Positions 23,525 through 34,258 of a stretch of DNA of 64,000 nucleotides are shown here, one piece after another. Numbering within the stretch: the first letter of the stretch is position 1; every line of letters begins with the position of its first letter. The notes beneath the pieces were generated by a model, which searched no databases, was not told the origin of the DNA, and saw only the letters and a list, made by a program, of their open reading frames with translations. Both the position numbers and the translations under genes were made by a program. Origin of the DNA: Aquatica leii (taxonomy: Eukaryota > Arthropoda > Insecta > Coleoptera > Lampyridae); NCBI GenBank assembly GCA_035610365.1, contig CM069433.1:190844760-190908759 (forward strand), read 5' to 3'.

Positions 23525-24203
23525 ATAATTATTTTCGGGTTTTGAACCGCGTTCCATATTTACACTTTTCACAAAATTTATAAAACTTCGAAAACTTACA
23601 AACTTTGAAAAATTTACAATGTTTGACGTTTCGACAGTCATGTCGCTGTTTTCTTCAGAGAAAACTGAAACTGAAGATATAGGATCTTAGCCTTTATATT
23701 ACGCCGTTCGGGTCAATGGTTCGTGACGGTTCCGTTTCATTAGTTTTCCGGAACATGTTTTTCCATACTGGTGCTAGATCGATTCCATTATCCCTATTAA
23801 AATTGTCGTACTTCTGGATTTCAATAGCTTCCTTGTATAGTCTAGGCCAGAAGTTTTGAGATTTAGCCAACATTGTTGCCTCTTCAAATTTTATCGTGTG
23901 ACCGGTGTCTAAGAAGTGTTCCGCAACAGCAGATCTTGTGTTATGTTTCTTTGTATCCGCCTTATGTTTTTTTAATCTGGTAGCTATGTTGCGTCTCGTT
24001 TGTCCTATGTAAGCCAGCCCACACGAACAAGAGATGTGGTAGACCCCTGGTTCCTCAAGTGGTGCTTTTGTTTCTTTTGATTTTGAGAAACTGGCGGATA
24101 TTTTATTTGTTGCAGTGAAAATCACTTTGATATTTTTCCCCCTATGTATCCTGGCTATTTTATCCGTGCAGTCTTTTATGTAAGAAAGGAAGGAACTTGC
24201 CAC
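23525..24203 (-). pseudogene. PLE-B inverted partner, 3' half (GIY-YIG end)
   Basis: The minus-strand frame 23694-24203 reads from SSFLSYIKDCTDKIARI through the GIY-YIG domain (VYHISCSCGLAYIGQTRRN) to the terminal IDPNGVI. It continues into the same 3' tail and terminal repeat as the plus copy at 34.2-34.4 kb. The coding part is interrupted at 24203 by the LTR element and resumes at 31405. Compared with the plus copy, P is changed to S in HISCSCG and G to R in QTRRN. The latter change sits in a conserved part of the endonuclease. Confidence 0.88.
23628..23658 (-). ncRNA. Hammerhead-like core, PLE-B inverted copy
   Basis: Minus strand: CTGAAGA, stem ACAG/CTGT with loop CGACATGA, then CGAAACGTC. 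One core base differs from CTGATGA. Confidence 0.45.
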
Positions 24204-24207
24204 GGGT

Positions 24208-25555
24208 TGTTACGTGCATAAATTTAAATATTGCATTACCCTGTACATCAATTTAATTAAAAACTACTTTGATATTTCTTGACGCCATCTATTGGGTTCG
24301 TTGGTCACTTTGTATTGCGCATCCGGTGTCTTCTCCGACATTTTAACTTTAACATTGTAACTGGCAATATCGCGGGCTGTGTGAGTGAATGTTGGTTCTC
24401 TAAAATCATCCACGTGTTAGGGACACGATGGAAATTATGTAGTTTCTTTAATTAACTAATTTATTTCCGCAGCGTAAGTAATTTTATTTATTTCTGTAAT
24501 TAAAAGTAATTTTGATGTCTTTTTGGTTAGCCCCATGTGCCACCTACTAAATCAGGGCATTCTGGCTATAATTTAAAGCCCATCAGGGAAATTGTGTGAC
24601 TTCGTTACAATCGTGGGATATTTGTATCGTCACCGGCTATTCTTACCTCCATCTGGCCCATGAATTCTATCCGATACCGAAAGACGAGAGATAACCCTCG
24701 ACGAATATTATGTTGGAACGGTTCTAAATAAGGCCTACTGTTGGAATTAATTAAATCATAGAAAAGGGTATAACAGCATCCCACGTTCGGTTTGTGTTTT
24801 GTGTACATTTTACAATTTACGTAATGACTTTGTAGATTTCGATTTCGTGAGCTATTAGGTTGACACGATTTGCAATTAAAATTAATTACAGGGCACGTGT
24901 CGAAGGGAGCGCTTCCTCCGCATAAAAGGAACACCTGTATTGGTGGTAAGTTTTTTTATAAATTTTCTTTCGTCGTCAACGAGGTTTCTCACGAAACTTA
25001 CAATCATCATAACTTCGTCCTGATTATCGTAATGGTAATATCATTAGTTAGTAAATTTGCTTATACTACGTATGCTGTTTATACTTATTTATTGTGATAA
25101 TTTAATGTTAATGCTATAATAATTATTTTGCCTTATTGTCGTTACTACCATATTTCTAGTTATGTAAATGATATTTACTGCGAACGATTCGTATTCATGT
25201 TCTTCACTAATGTCATGTAAGTTGCCTATCTTACGGTGATTCGATTTTGTATATACTCGCTAGTACCTACTCAGATTTGACTATTTAATTCTTATTATAT
25301 TTATCGTGATAGAGTAATTAAAGCACCATTGTTATTAACGATTTAGTTTTCTCTTTTACTCGTTTCTTTCAGCAGTTACGAACTTAACATCATAGTTACA
25401 AGTTTATTACCATTCCTGTGGTGAGCAAGCAGGAACTGACTTTGGATAGGCTCTGGCGCCCTTAATTATCTTTTATTTACCTCTAGCAACCCTACCCTCT
25501 CTCCGACTGTTGAGAGTTGGCCGTGCAGGTTCGTAACCAGCTAAAACTTGTAATA
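24208..25555 (+). repeat. 5' LTR of the young element (1348 bp)
   Basis: Begins TGTTACGTGCATAAATTT directly after the GGGT duplication and ends AAACTTGTAATA, where the primer-site-like sequence follows. It is nearly identical to 30054-31400. An antisense open frame inside (24605-24934) is treated as a finding and not called a gene. Confidence 0.92.
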
Positions 25556-25558
25556 AAT

Positions 25559-25578
25559 TGGCAGCCCAACTGACTGGG
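25559..25578 (+). promoter_or_regulatory. Primer-binding-site-like sequence
   Basis: TGGCAGCCCAACTGACTGG stands 3 bases after the 5' LTR. A TGG start complementary to the tRNA 3' CCA is usual for LTR elements. I cannot name the tRNA. A related TTGGCGCCCCCCGGC is found at 59765 ahead of another copy's leader. Confidence 0.6.
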
Positions 25579-26249
25579 GCTTCGATTATCTCATATCGAA
25601 TTTCTCATTCTCTATATTTCTTTTAACAATTTGCTTTAATTGTGATTAGCGTAGGATTAACTTATACTGTTGAATTTCTCTCGACTTAGTGTGTAGCAAA
25701 TTGGCTACCTGACTTTTCGATTCTTTTTCTTTTGAATTTCTCATTCGATATAATTCTTTCTGCTGTTTAGATTTTTTTTTTTTCTCTAATTAGTATAGGA
25801 TCACTAGCAGGAATAGGTAGGTTATATTGTTGACTTGCTATCGATTTAGTGTGTGCGATCATAAGTTCTTCTAGCTTTATTGATTTCTTTTATCTTTTCT
25901 TAGTCTTACGTGGGTTCGATTTTACTTTGCTTTCTTTACTTAGTTATTGCTACTAGACTGGACGTCTGAGTTACTTCATTAACTTTTACTTTTTCTGTAT
26001 TTTTCTTTAGTGCTGCAGTTTGACTGTAGATTAGCACTTTGCTTACGTTTCTTTTAATCGGACCTTCGTTTTGATTTTTGGATTGACTCGACTACGTCGA
26101 TTAATTTGTTTTCTTATTGGATTACTTACTGGATAGTAATACGGCTGGTACTTACTGTTATTTTGAATTTTGTCAGGCACATGGTGACGGATTTCCGTCG
26201 TAGTTAACTGCTCTGGTTAGTTTCTTGTTTACTTGTTATTGTTGTAGCT

Positions 26250-27602
26250 ATGTATTCTTCAGGTAAAGAACCACCACTTCTTACTTCATCAGACTCTGAT
26301 TCGGAAATGGACTTGGCTAATTGGAATATTACTTTCTCTGGTGAAGATCCGTTTGTACTAATGGAGTTTCTTATTCGTATTGATGAGTTGTGTTTGTCTC
26401 GTGAAGTTTCTCAGCACCAACTTTTTCTTTCAGCTTCTGATGTGTTATCGGGTAAAGCTCTTCTTGTGTTTAGAAGTAGACGACATACTTTGCGTTCTTG
26501 GAAAGAGGTTACTGCGATGCTGAAAGCTGAATTTCTGCCTGTAGATTATGATGAAAGGTTAATGGATACTATTCGTAATCGAGTGATGGAACCTAAGGAA
26601 CCTATTGTGATGTACGTTGCTACTATGCAATATCTTTTTATGCAATTGTTAGAACCAGTCTCGGAGAAGACGCAGCTTAAAATCGTACGCCGCAACTTGG
26701 CTCCTTTGTATCAATCTCATTTTGCACTGGTGGATATTACATCCTTTTCTCAATTGATTGCTTTAGGCAAACGTTTGGAGTTGAACTTTAACCGTAGCAA
26801 TTCTCGTAGTCTTATAACATCCGAAAGGAATGACTTACTTCTAGAATCATCTGTGATTAATACTGCTACTCCCGCAGTTTCTGTTAATACGGTTGCTGAT
26901 TCTCTTACTACTCCTCCACTTCCTTCTTCTATAACTACTGAGTCTAATACTTGTATGCATTGTCGTTCTAAAACTGAGAAACTTGTACGTCCTGTTCGTT
27001 CTTTAGCTTCTCTTCCTCCAAATTTTTCTTCAGTTTCTAGGATTATTAGGCCTACTAACGATCCTTGGTATTTAGGTTTGGTTTCTAGAGTTTCTGCTTG
27101 TCCTCGTCGTTTCTCTCGTTGGTGTCTTGTGAAAGGTCTTCTATGTAAACGTGTACGCATATCTTCATCTGACTCTTGCGTGTGGAAATTAGTTGTTCCT
27201 TCGGAACAACGCAAACAATTAATCCACGATCACCATCTTCCATCTGAGCGTGAACACCGCAGTGTTAGGAGTACGTTGGAAGCTCTTCGCTATCACTTCT
27301 ACTGGCCTCATATGAGACCCAAGGTTGCTGAGTTCATACGTCACTGTTCTTGTTCGAACGCACAGCGAAGCAATCCTATTAGGTCACGTCACGTTTTGCC
27401 AGCAACGATGAAGCTCTCCAACACTAGTGTTGCTACAAGGTCTATGCGTCTACATAAGGATCGTGCTATTTCGCCGGATGTAAAAGCCGCTGCTATTGCT
27501 TTTGCATCTCCTTCATCAGTCGTTTCTAATTATTCTTTGTTGTCTCCCTCTGCTAATCGTTCTCTTCGCTTTCATCGGCGTCGCAAGCGTCGTAAGTGCT
27601 AG
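26250..27602 (+). CDS. Gag / integrase zinc-finger fusion protein (450 aa)
   Basis: An uninterrupted frame starting MYSSGKEPPLLTSSDSDSEM. Residues 25-180 form a Ty3/Gypsy retrotransposon-gag domain (GKALLVFRSRRHTLRSWKEV). A CMHC pair at 235-238 looks like the first half of the gag zinc knuckle. The protein then jumps to the stretch that precedes integrase in Gypsy polyproteins (DPWYLGLVSRVSACPRRFSR, 271-290) and an H2C2-type integrase finger (VVPSEQRKQLIHDHH ... YWPHMRPKVAEFIRHCSC, 315-368). The finger's cysteines are spaced Cx1C instead of Cx2C, so metal binding is uncertain. It ends in a basic tail (FHRRRKRRKC). No protease, RT, RNase H or integrase core is present. Likely role (inference): capsid formation and nucleic-acid binding, with enzymes supplied in trans. 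Confidence 0.85.
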   Translation: MYSSGKEPPLLTSSDSDSEMDLANWNITFSGEDPFVLMEFLIRIDELCLSREVSQHQLFLSASDVLSGKALLVFRSRRHTLRSWKEVTAMLKAEFLPVDYDERLMDTIRNRVMEPKEPIVMYVATMQYLFMQLLEPVSEKTQLKIVRRNLAPLYQSHFALVDITSFSQLIALGKRLELNFNRSNSRSLITSERNDLLLESSVINTATPAVSVNTVADSLTTPPLPSSITTESNTCMHCRSKTEKLVRPVRSLASLPPNFSSVSRIIRPTNDPWYLGLVSRVSACPRRFSRWCLVKGLLCKRVRISSSDSCVWKLVVPSEQRKQLIHDHHLPSEREHRSVRSTLEALRYHFYWPHMRPKVAEFIRHCSCSNAQRSNPIRSRHVLPATMKLSNTSVATRSMRLHKDRAISPDVKAAAIAFASPSSVVSNYSLLSPSANRSLRFHRRRKRRKC

Positions 27603-29282
27603 TTCACTTTTTGGGCTTTTGACTTTCGACCTTTGCTATTCTTTTGTTCTGTTCTTTCGGTTTTAGTGGTTCGAGTCTTTGGATACGTCGTCGGTATCTT
27701 GTTGGTTGTAGCTTGGTGCTACCCAATTGTTCCTCTCATATTGCTGTCACCGATTTTCTTTTCTTTGCTTAAGTTTCTAGTACTTTTGTTTTGGTTTCTT
27801 TCTTCTCCATCTTACTTCAGGACAGACTACCTTTCCGTCTGTATATATTTATATCCGCTTAGTCGGCATTTTTGGATCGGTACGTCATATATAGAATTCT
27901 CTTTTCTGCTTTTGGATTTGGTTTTTCTTTTCTTGAGTTTTCTATTCCGCTCGTCGGCATTAAAGTCGTGAAGTATACTTTCCAATTTGGGACAGCAATT
28001 GGTACGCATTCGTTCTATAACTAATATTGATACATTTTCTCATACCTTGTTTTTTTTCTATTCTTAGGGCGGTTGGTTGGGCACCGTAGGGTGGTCTCTC
28101 TTTTCATTCTTTTACGGGGTGAAGAATGAATCAGGCAGTTACATCAAGCCTTATCTTTCTCCGTCTTTCTCTATCTCTTATCTTTTCTACTTTTTATTTT
28201 TTTCTTCTTGGGCCTATCTATCTTTTCTTTGTGCCAACCATTATTCTTTGTTTTGATTCTCTTTATGGTTCGCCTCATGGGCGGTTGGTTGGGCATTGAA
28301 GGGCTGGTCACTCCCTTTCGTTTCTTCTACGGAGAGAAGAACGAATCAGACATTTACACCTTGTCTTATCTTTCTCCGTCTGTCTCTTTTTATCCTTTCT
28401 TGTCTTCCTTACTTTTGATTTTTTTCTTTCGTTTTTTGGGATTTGTCTTTAGGGCAATTATCTCTTTCGCTTTTTCCTTTATCTGGATTTGTTGCTTGAA
28501 TACTTTCTGGGTATTTTCTTTTGATAACTTCTTTCTTTAGTATTCACGCAACTATGGTTCTTTTCTTTTGCTTTCTTTCTCGTTTACTTTTCTCGCTTTA
28601 TTAGGTTTAGTGGGTTTTGTTTTGTTGTTTTGGTTTGAAACTTGGAATAGACTGCAACGTCGCTTCTTGTACTTTGTACTTCCGCTTAGTCGGCATTTTT
28701 GATGTTGTTAGTCGCCGTTAGAATATTCCTTTTCTTTGGGTTTCTTTTGGCTCTGGGAATATTCTAATCCGTTCTTCGGCATTTAGGTTCCGCGTGACAT
28801 CCCAACGCAACGAACACTAACTCACGACGTTCTATTGGGCAAGTGAAGTTTTTTGGGTTGTATTAACTCATGCTTTCTTTTTTTTCTTTCTTCTCCTCCT
28901 GGGTTGGTTTGAGATTGTATTAAAAACTTTTCTCTCTGCTTAAGTTTTGCTTTCCGTGGATTTACTGCCGTCATATCATTTTTTTCCTCTGCGTTCCCCT
29001 CCTTGATAATTCTCTCTTGTGCTGCATTGGGATTAGTAAATTACTCGGTTGCTGTGTAGGTCTGAAACTTGAAACAGGCTACAACTCCGTTTTCTGTACT
29101 TTAGGTACTTCCGCTTGCTCGGCTTTTCTGGATGTTGTTAGTCATTCTTGGGATATCTCTTTTGCTACTTTTCTCTTTGATTTTTTGGGGATATTCTATT
29201 CCGTTGATCGGCTGATAAGTTTCCTTGTTACAGTCCCGCACAGGGATCGATGATGGACAGGTGTTCATTGGGCAATTGATCG

Positions 29283-29486
29283 TCCTGATCTCCCATTTTT
29301 GTATGCGATCACTTCGCGCCTTTCCTCGAGCACGACCTCTACCTTCCTGATCCCCCATTTTTGTATGCGATCACTTCGCGCCTTTCCTCGAGCACGACCT
29401 CTATCGTCCTGATCTCCCATTTTTGTATGCGATCACTTCGCACCTTTCCTCGAGCACGACCTCTATCTTGCTGATCTCCCATTTTC
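29283..29486 (+). repeat. 62-bp tandem repeat, about 3.3 units
   Basis: The unit beginning CCTGATCTCCCATTTTTGTA and including GATCACTTCGCGCC and TCGAGCACGACCTCTA starts at 29284, 29346, 29408 and (partial) 29470. Exact 62-bp spacing, with few differences between units. Confidence 0.92.
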
Positions 29487-29514
29487 AATTTAGGTATTCT
29501 ATTCCACTATATTT

Positions 29515-29645
29515 TATTCTCTCACTATACCCATACATTCTTTCCCTTGATTTAACTACTTTTGCCTCGGGCGATTTTTTTATTCTCTCACTATACCCAT
29601 ACATTCTTTCCCCTGAGTTGACTACTTTTGCCTCGGGCGATTCTT
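29515..29645 (+). repeat. 66-bp tandem repeat, two units
   Basis: TCTCACTATACCCATACATT occurs at 29519 and 29585 (66-bp spacing), each followed by CTACTTTTGCCTCGGGCGATT. Confidence 0.9.
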
Positions 29646-30035
29646 TTATTTTCTCTGGAATTCTTTCGATACTTACGTCCTTACTGTATTGGGTTACTGA
29701 TTGTTTGTACCTTACTTTTTGGTATCGCTTTATGCGCTTCGGAAATTAGTAAACCGTGTTGGTATTCTTCTTTGCTTTTAGATCAAATTACTCTTGGTTT
29801 CTTGGAGATACCTTTCGCTTCGTGCGCTTCGGTTACAGTTTTGGTTGTCGGCATTCTTAAGATTCTGGAAAACCTCTGTCTCTTCTGTATTTGTGGTAAT
29901 CTGATGAGATTACACGGGGTTGGGTTTCTTGGAATTGGGTTGGTTTTGGATTTAAGGGTTCTATCCTTGGCGTATGCCTAAATTTCTGTCTTCATTTTAG
30001 CTTTTGTTTCGTTATCTCCGCTCCACGCTTTTATC

Positions 30036-30053
30036 TTGCTGGGGGGGGAATTC
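30036..30053 (+). promoter_or_regulatory. Polypurine tract before the 3' LTR
   Basis: A run of eight G then AA, followed by TTC, lies directly before the TGTTAC start of the 3' LTR, where plus-strand priming takes place in LTR elements. Confidence 0.7.
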
Positions 30054-31400
30054 TGTTACGTGCATAAATTTAAATATTGCATTACCCTGTACATCAATTT
30101 AATTAAAAACTACTTTGATATTTCTTGACGCCATCTATTGGGTTCGTTGGTCACTTTGTATTGCGCATCCGGTGTCTTCTCCGACATTTTAACTTTAACA
30201 TTGTAACTGGCAATATCGCGGGCTGTGTGAGTGAATGTTGGTTCTCTAAAATCATCCACGTGTTAGGGACACGATGGAAATTATGTAGTTTCTTTAATTA
30301 ACTAATTTACTTCCGCAGCGTAAGTAATTTTATTTATTTCTGTAATTAAAAGTAATTTTGATGTCTTTTTGGTTAGCCCCATGTGCCACCTACTAAATCA
30401 GGGCATTCTGGCTATAATTTAAAGCCCATCAGGGAAATTGTGTGACTTCGTTACAATCGTGGGATATTTGTATCGTCACCGGCTATTCTTACCTCCATCT
30501 GGCCCATGAATTCTATCCGATACCGAAAGACGAGAGATAACCCTCGACGAATATTATGTTGGAACGTTTCTAAATAAGGCCTACTGTTGGAATTAATTAA
30601 ATCATAGAAAAGGGTATAACAGCATCCGACGTTCGGTTTGTGTTTTGTGTACATTTTACAATTTACGTAATGACTTTGTAGATTTCGATTTCGTGAGCTA
30701 TTAGGTTGACACGATTTGCAATTAAAATTAATTACAGGGCACGTGTCGAAGGGAGCGCTTCCTCCGCATAAAAGGAACACCTGTATTGGTGGTAAGTTTT
30801 TTATAAATTTTCTTTCGTCGTCAACGAGGTTTCTCACGAAACTTACAATCATCATAACTTCGTCCTGATTATCGTAATGGTAATATCATTAGTTAGTAAA
30901 TTTGCTTATACTACGTATGCTGTTTATACTTATTTATTGTGATAATTTAATGTTAATGCTATAATAATTATTTTGCCTTATTGTCGTTACTACCATATTT
31001 CTAGTTATGTAAATGATATTTACTGCGAACGATTCGTATTCATGTTCTTCACTAATGTCATGTAAGTTGCCTATCTTACGGTGATTCGATTTTGTATATA
31101 CTCGCTAGTACCTACTCAGATTTGACTATTTAATTCTTATTATATTTATCGTGATAGAGTAATTAAAGCACCATTGTTATTAACGATTTAGTTTTCTCTT
31201 TTACTCGTTTCTTTCAGCAGTTACGAACTTAACATCATAGTTACAAGTTTATTACCATTCCTGTGGTGAGCAAGCAGGAACTGACTTTGGATAGGCTCTG
31301 GCGCCCTTAATTATCTTTTATTTACCTCTAGCAACCCTACCCTCTCTCCGACTGTTGAGAGTTGGCCGTGCAGGTTCGTAACCAGCTAAAACTTGTAATA
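30054..31400 (+). repeat. 3' LTR of the young element (1347 bp)
   Basis: Near-identical to the 5' LTR. The differences seen are T/C in CTAATTTA(C)TTCC, G/T in GAACG(T)TTC, C/G in CATCC(G)ACG, and six against seven T in GTAAGTTTTTT. It ends GTAATA, followed by the GGGT duplication. Confidence 0.92.
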
Positions 31401-31404
31401 GGGT

Positions 31405-31771
31405 TCCTCTTTCTTTGGTTTTTCCTTACTGTGTTTGTTGATTGCTCGATATATGTCTGATTTTCTGAAACCGTTTTTTATTAAGGCGTTTGTAAGGTGA
31501 CCTAGCTCGGTTTTTAACGTGTTCGGTTCACTGATCGCCTTGGCTCTGTGTACTAAAGTTTTTAGAACTGCAAACTTCTGAGCTGGATGATGATGTGATT
31601 GGGCGTTGAGGTATCTGTCAATATGTGTTGGTTTTCTATATACTTGATGTCCCAATTTGTTGTCCATATGTCGAGTGACCAGTACGTCCAAGAACAGAAT
31701 GCTTCTGTTTGTTTTCTTTTCCATGGTGAATTTGATGTTGAAATCTAACTGGTTGATGGGATCCAGAAAGC
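31405..31771 (-). pseudogene. PLE-B inverted partner, 5' piece
   Basis: Continuation of the 23525-24203 copy across the LTR insertion. It reads, on the minus strand, from FLDPINQLDFNIKFTM through SILFLDVLVTRHMDN and PTHIDRYLNAQSHHHPAQK to EKPKKEEP. The copy is 5'-truncated: it begins at 31771 inside the RT thumb side, fused directly to the terminal repeat of the plus copy. Confidence 0.88.
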
Positions 31772-31881
31772 TTTTTCAAAGTTTGTAAGTTTTCTAAGTT
31801 TTATAAATTTTATGAAAAGTGTAAATATGGAACGCGGTTCAAAACCCGAAAATAATTATTTGTTAAAAAATCATGGCCGCA

Positions 31882-34188
31882 AAAAATTGGAGACACTCAG
31901 GATCAAACGCCAACGTCTGCTTGCTCAATTAGCCTTTTTGAGCAGATGTAGAGACCAGGACATTGTCATAGGTTTTCTGCAAATATAACATCACATGAAG
32001 ACTACAACGGGAAAGCATATACTGCGAAGAGCCAGCCGAGCCTTGTTAAGGGAGAGGATACACGAAACTAGACGCCAATTAGACCAGAAAACCACGGAGT
32101 TATTTTCAGTTCATTTACGACTAATCAACACAATAGATTCGACAATCTGGGATTTGATCGACAAACTATCTACGAAAAAAAACCGAAGAGATCGCCAAAA
32201 AGGTAAAGAAATGGAGAAGTTTCAGAAGTTACAGGAAGTACAAAATCCTTCACCGCCGCAATTAGAGACAGACAGGATCATCATCAATATGTCTTCCACC
32301 ACACTCAGTGGACCAGCAACAGCCACTTTATCAAAGGGATTAAATTTTGCGATCACACCAAAATTTATACCAAAGGAAGAAATAGTGAGTTCATTGGAGA
32401 GCACACTCAGAACTCTACCACAACATATTCAAGAAGAGGTGAGGGTCAAAACAACCGACATTCTGAAGAAATCTACAGCACCGAAATCCAACATCAATCG
32501 AGAAGAAAGAAATGCTCTAAGAAAACTTAGCCAACAAAGAAATCACTGTATTACCAGCTGATAACGAAAATGCTTCTGTAATCATGAACACCAACGACTA
32601 CATGGAAAAAATCGATACTTTGCTACAAGATTCGGCGTACAAATCATTAAAGAGAAATCCAATAAAACCTCTAAAGAGAAAGATTTCGGCCGCTGTAAAA
32701 TTCGCAAGCACGATCCCGGAACATCAAAAGAGACGACTAATTCCTACAGACACCAGGATGCCGCACCTTTACGGCCTTCCAAAAATCCACAAACCAGGGG
32801 TACCGCTTCGCGCAATTGTGAGTGCTACAGGTTCAGCCACTCATCCTCTGGCTAGATACTTATGTACCATTTTACAACCGCTTACGGAAAAAAGCATCCA
32901 TCACGTAAAGAACTCCCAGCACTTCGTCTCAAGAATTAAAGAAATTAAATTGGAACCAGAAGACATTTTAGTCAGCTTTGATGTGACATCTCTCTTCACA
33001 AAAGTGCCACTACAAACAGCACTGAAGATCATCAAGACCAAATTACGAATAGGGGATTTGGATGAGGAGCTTAACGAACTAATTAAGCTATGCTTAAAGT
33101 CCACGTACTTCTCATTCAACAATATTGTATACGAACAAATTGAAGGGGCAGCCATGGGATCACCACTTTCTCCAGTCATCGCCAATATATTTATGGAGGA
33201 TTTTGAAGAAAGAGCATTAGAAACCGCTACCCTTAAACCAAAATGCTGACTACGTTATGTGGACGATACATTTGTAATTTGGTCTCATGGAACAGAAACA
33301 CTACATAGCTTTCTGGATCACATCAACCAGTTAGATTTCAACATCAAATTCACCATGGAAAAGGAAACAAACGGAAGCATTCCGTTCTTGGACGTACTGG
33401 TCACTCGAAATATGGACAACAATTTGGGACATCAAGTATATAGAAAACCGACCCATACTGACAGATACCTCAACGTTGAATCAGATCATCATCCAGCTCA
33501 GAAGTTTGCAGTTCTAAAAACTTTAGTACACAGGGCCAAGGCGATCAGTGAACCGAACACGTTAAAGACCGAGCTAGGTCACCTTACAAACGCCTTAATA
33601 AAAAACGGTTTCAAAAAATCAGACATATATCGAGCAATCAACAAACACAGTAAGGAAAAACCAAAGAAAGAGGAACCCGTGGCAAATTCCTTCCTTTCTT
33701 ACATAAAAGACTGCACGGATAAAATAGCCAGGATACTTAGGGGGAAAAATATCAAAGTGATCTTCACTGCAACAAATAAAATATCCGCCAATTTCTCAAA
33801 ATCAAAAGAAACAAAAGCACCACTCGAGGAACCAGGGGTCTACCACATCCCTTGTTCGTGTGGGCTGGCTTACATAGGACAAACGGGACGCAACATAGCT
33901 ACTGGATTAAAAGAACATAAGGCGGATACAAGGAAACATAACACAAGATCTGCTGTTGCGGAACACTTCTTAGACACCGGTCACACGATAAAATTTGAAG
34001 AGGCAACAATGTTGGCTAAATCTCAAAACTTCTGGCCTAGACTATACAAGGAAGCCATTGAAATCCAGAAGTACGACAATTTTAATAGGGATCATGGAAT
34101 CGATCCAGTGCCAATATGGAAAAACATGTTCCGGAAATATAATGAATCGGAACCGTCACTAACCATTGACCCGAACGGCGTAATATAA
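31882..34188 (+). pseudogene. PLE-B RT / GIY-YIG polyprotein with a few lesions
   Basis: Reads from LAQLAFLSRCRDQDIV through HILRRASRALLRERI, LYGLPKIHKPGVPLRAIVSA, SFDVTSLFTKVPL (motif A), AAMGSPLSPVIANIFMED (motif B) and YVDDTFVIWSHG (catalytic DD) to the GIY-YIG domain (VYHIPCSCGLAYIGQTGRN) and the terminal IDPNGVI. Lesions are a TAA at 31986-31988, a frameshift near 32520-32535 in the stretch before VLPAD, and a TGA at 33247-33249 just before RYVDD (a TGG-to-TGA change is likely). The rest is open. The last open segment is 33259-34188. Confidence 0.9.
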
Positions 34189-34227
34189 AGGCATGTCAGG
34201 ATCCTATATCTTCAGTTTCAGTTTTTT

Positions 34228-34258
34228 CGGAAGAAGACAGCGACATGACTGTCGAAAC
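34228..34258 (+). ncRNA. Hammerhead-like core, PLE-B plus copy
   Basis: CGGAAGA, stem ACAG/CTGT with loop CGACATGA, then CGAAACGTC. The stem II and GAAAC parts equal those of the inverted copy, but CTGAAGA has become CGGAAGA. Confidence 0.4.

Larger units (their letters stand above)
27603..30040 (+). other. Long pyrimidine-rich internal region with repeated modules
   Basis: No coding function is supported. Strong T/C bias on the plus strand. Module GGGCGGTTGGTTGGGCA occurs near 28068 and 28277 (spacing about 209 bp), each followed by a TTTC..CTTCTACGG..AAGAA(C/T)GAATCAG block. A second module (CCGCTTAGTCGGCATTTTTGG or close) occurs near 27855, 28682 and 29108. Both modules recur in copies at 15.2-17 kb and (inverted) 37.1-38.9 kb. 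The frames at 27633-27971, 28208-28540, 29017-29253, 29423-29749 and 29628-29981 reflect base bias. Confidence 0.7.
24208..31400 (+). mobile_element. Young 7.19-kb non-autonomous LTR retrotransposon
   Basis: Complete element: LTR 24208-25555, primer-site-like TGGCAGCCC 25559, a single 450-codon frame 26250-27602, a long pyrimidine-rich non-coding tail, a polypurine run 30041-30050 and LTR 30054-31400. It is inserted in the PLE-B inverted copy: the sequence reads cacGGGT at the left and GGGTtcctc at the right, a 4-bp target duplication (24204-24207 and 31401-31404). Removing it restores the PLE-B sequence found at 33.67-33.69 kb. The LTRs start TGTTAC and end GTAATA. By eye they differ by three substitutions and one T-run indel over about 1350 bp, so the insertion is recent. 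It cannot move alone, because protease, RT, RNase H and the integrase catalytic core are all missing. Confidence 0.93.

Noticed and set aside
26750..27214. 154-codon minus-strand frame
   Set aside because: Mirror of the gag/integrase-finger gene, with no domain of its own.
29283..29486. CRISPR-like array
   Set aside because: The whole 62-bp unit is repeated with no variable spacer, in a eukaryotic retroelement. It is a minisatellite.
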